Shown here in pieces: positions 23,989-24,686 of a stretch of DNA of 24,686 nucleotides. Below the pieces are notes generated by a model. It searched no databases. It saw only the letters and a list, made by a program, of their open reading frames with translations, and was not told where the DNA came from. A program made the translations under genes and the position numbers. The first letter of the stretch is position 1; each line of letters opens with the position of its first letter. The stretch is from UBA5209 sp034002865. GTDB lineage: Bacteria > Patescibacteriota > Dojkabacteria > SC72. Where the stretch lies: assembly GCA_034002865.1 (NCBI GenBank), contig JAVEZR010000010.1, positions 1 to 24,686 of the forward strand, in the 5' to 3' direction.

Positions 23989-24510
23989 TTGTTCAGCAAT
24001 AGTACTATCTCAGCAGAAGAGTTTTATACCTACCTAGAAAACACACTTCTTTTAGAAAATTCCCCTTTAGATATTCCCCTTTTAAAAGTAAGCGATGTTA
24101 ATGAGTATGTAAAAAGTCTCTCAGAGGGAATATATACTGTAGATAACTTCTTACCATCTACTCAATTAGCACTAATGCAATTTCTATACATACAAAACAC
24201 TCCAATTATCCTTGGCTTAGAACAGGATCCTTACTACTACAAATCATACAACTGCAAATCTCCAATATGCTTTGAAGAAAGAGTAAATCTTTGGAGGCAT
24301 GTACTACCTTTAGATAGTGTAATCTTTCCAGTCCCAGAGCTAACCTTTAGTTATGATGCTCTCTCTCAGCAGGTAGGGGTGTATAAAAATCCTAAGATAT
24401 TTCATCTTACATTAGACAATGGCAATAGAGATGAACAAAGATCTGTAAAGAAGAGAGCATGTAGAGGTAAATATCTAACATTCCTTTCATTACAAAAGCA
24501 GCATTTATAG
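23989..24510 (+). CDS. Orphan protein with uncertain start
   Basis: 173 residues if read from a TTG at 23989. The same frame is open back to 23926 and reads like coding sequence (LTAKLISELQENPTLTTQ...), but it has no ATG, GTG or TTG there before the TAA at 23923. Possible explanations are a rare start codon (an ATT exists at 23944), a mutated start or a 5' truncation. The product is cytosolic-looking, with helical EEFYTYLENTLL, an aromatic segment DPYYYKSYNC and a Cys pair (CKSPIC). No family recognised. A TATAAT at about 23905 could be its promoter. Confidence 0.5.
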   Translation: MFSNSTISAEEFYTYLENTLLLENSPLDIPLLKVSDVNEYVKSLSEGIYTVDNFLPSTQLALMQFLYIQNTPIILGLEQDPYYYKSYNCKSPICFEERVNLWRHVLPLDSVIFPVPELTFSYDALSQQVGVYKNPKIFHLTLDNGNRDEQRSVKKRACRGKYLTFLSLQKQHL

Positions 24511-24548
24511 TGCCTCTTTTATATATTTAAGAATTAATTAAATATATG

Positions 24549-24577
24549 TTGACAAGAGTCTACTACAATGCTAATAT
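24549..24577 (+). promoter_or_regulatory. Consensus sigma70-type promoter at right edge
   Basis: A perfect TTGACA (24549-24554), a 17-base spacer and TAATAT (24572-24577, four of six) form the best -35 in the window. The start would be near 24584, right before a hairpin. The gene it serves lies outside the window. Confidence 0.65.
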
Positions 24578-24583
24578 ATCGGT

Positions 24584-24672
24584 ACTTAATTACTCGGTAG
24601 TAATTAATAGAAAGAAGAGACAGAAATCTAACCAATTTCAACTATTTATTTAGTAAGTGTCTCTTCTTTTGC
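24584..24672 (+). ncRNA. Candidate structured leader RNA or small RNA
   Basis: Just after the promoter, ttaattact (24586-24594) and agtaattaa (24599-24607) form a perfect 9-base hairpin with a cggt loop. A second perfect 12-base stem, aaagaagagaca (24611-24622) with tgtctcttcttt (24658-24669), encloses a 35-base loop and is followed by a T. Together they would make a structured RNA of about 90 bases. The second stem may terminate it or regulate a gene beyond the window. No known riboswitch class is recognised. Confidence 0.4.
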
Positions 24673-24686
24673 TTTGTATAGACTTT

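Noticed and set aside
1..24686. CRISPR array, insertion sequence or transposase
   Set aside because: No regularly spaced repeats other than the coding TPPTE tract, no transposase or integrase frame, and no terminal inverted repeats were seen.
1..24686. TGA read as glycine or tryptophan (codes 25 or 4)
   Set aside because: Full-length conserved proteins (GlmS, AlkD, M16, LemA) are encoded without in-frame TGA, so nothing requires reassignment.

Overview
The window is strongly A+T-rich, gene-dense DNA from a bacterium. Genes are short, arginine is mostly AGA, and all 26 genes called here stop at TAA or TAG, never TGA. The content suggests a small-genome bacterium of the Candidate Phyla Radiation (Patescibacteria) type: a YugP-like metallopeptidase, LemA with DUF2207, a DUF5667 protein, many single-TM surface proteins of unknown function, a lone ATP-grasp and a sortase-like protein. 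This placement is inference. No rRNA or marker gene is present, and a low-GC Firmicutes relative is not excluded.

Region 1 (1-3361): a zinc metallopeptidase cut by the window edge, then a promoter, a glmS-type self-cleaving ribozyme at about 671-787 and glmS itself. A DUF438/hemerythrin protein converges on glmS. Region 2 (3433-7222): a minus-strand operon lemA - DUF2207 protein - JAMM-like protein, divergent from a DUF5667 coiled-coil protein. Region 3 (7243-11410, all minus): two tandem paralogues of an unrecognised family, an ABC exporter and an AlkD-like DNA repair protein. Region 4 (11452-14003, plus): an M16 peptidase, a small acidic protein and an FAD/NAD oxidoreductase with a promoter-overlapping palindrome.

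Region 5 (14041-14724): a complete tRNA-His(GTG) and, 366 bp downstream, a decayed direct copy of its 3' half. One orphan gene lies between them, which looks like the scar of an element integrated into the tRNA gene. Region 6 (14725-18485): a membrane-anchored two-domain surface protein, an SdpI/DUF1648 membrane protein, a conserved protein with an RGWFQWY motif, and a DUF4239-like membrane protein.

Region 7 (18664-20000): a promoter, a secreted Thr/Pro/Glu-repeat stalk protein ending in LPGG plus a TM segment plus lysines, and directly after it a sortase-like lipoprotein with His and Cys motifs. This is a candidate self-contained surface-anchoring cassette with unusual features and is the main novelty candidate together with the ribozyme. 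Region 8 (20076-24686): a protein with a Tat-like signal that fuses a Cys/His domain to a beta-lactamase-like serine hydrolase, two small membrane proteins, a RimK-like ATP-grasp ligase, an orphan ORF with no good start codon, and at the right edge a strong promoter driving a structured leader or small RNA.

Much of the window concerns the cell envelope: amino-sugar synthesis, surface anchoring, membrane proteins, exporters and extracytoplasmic hydrolases.
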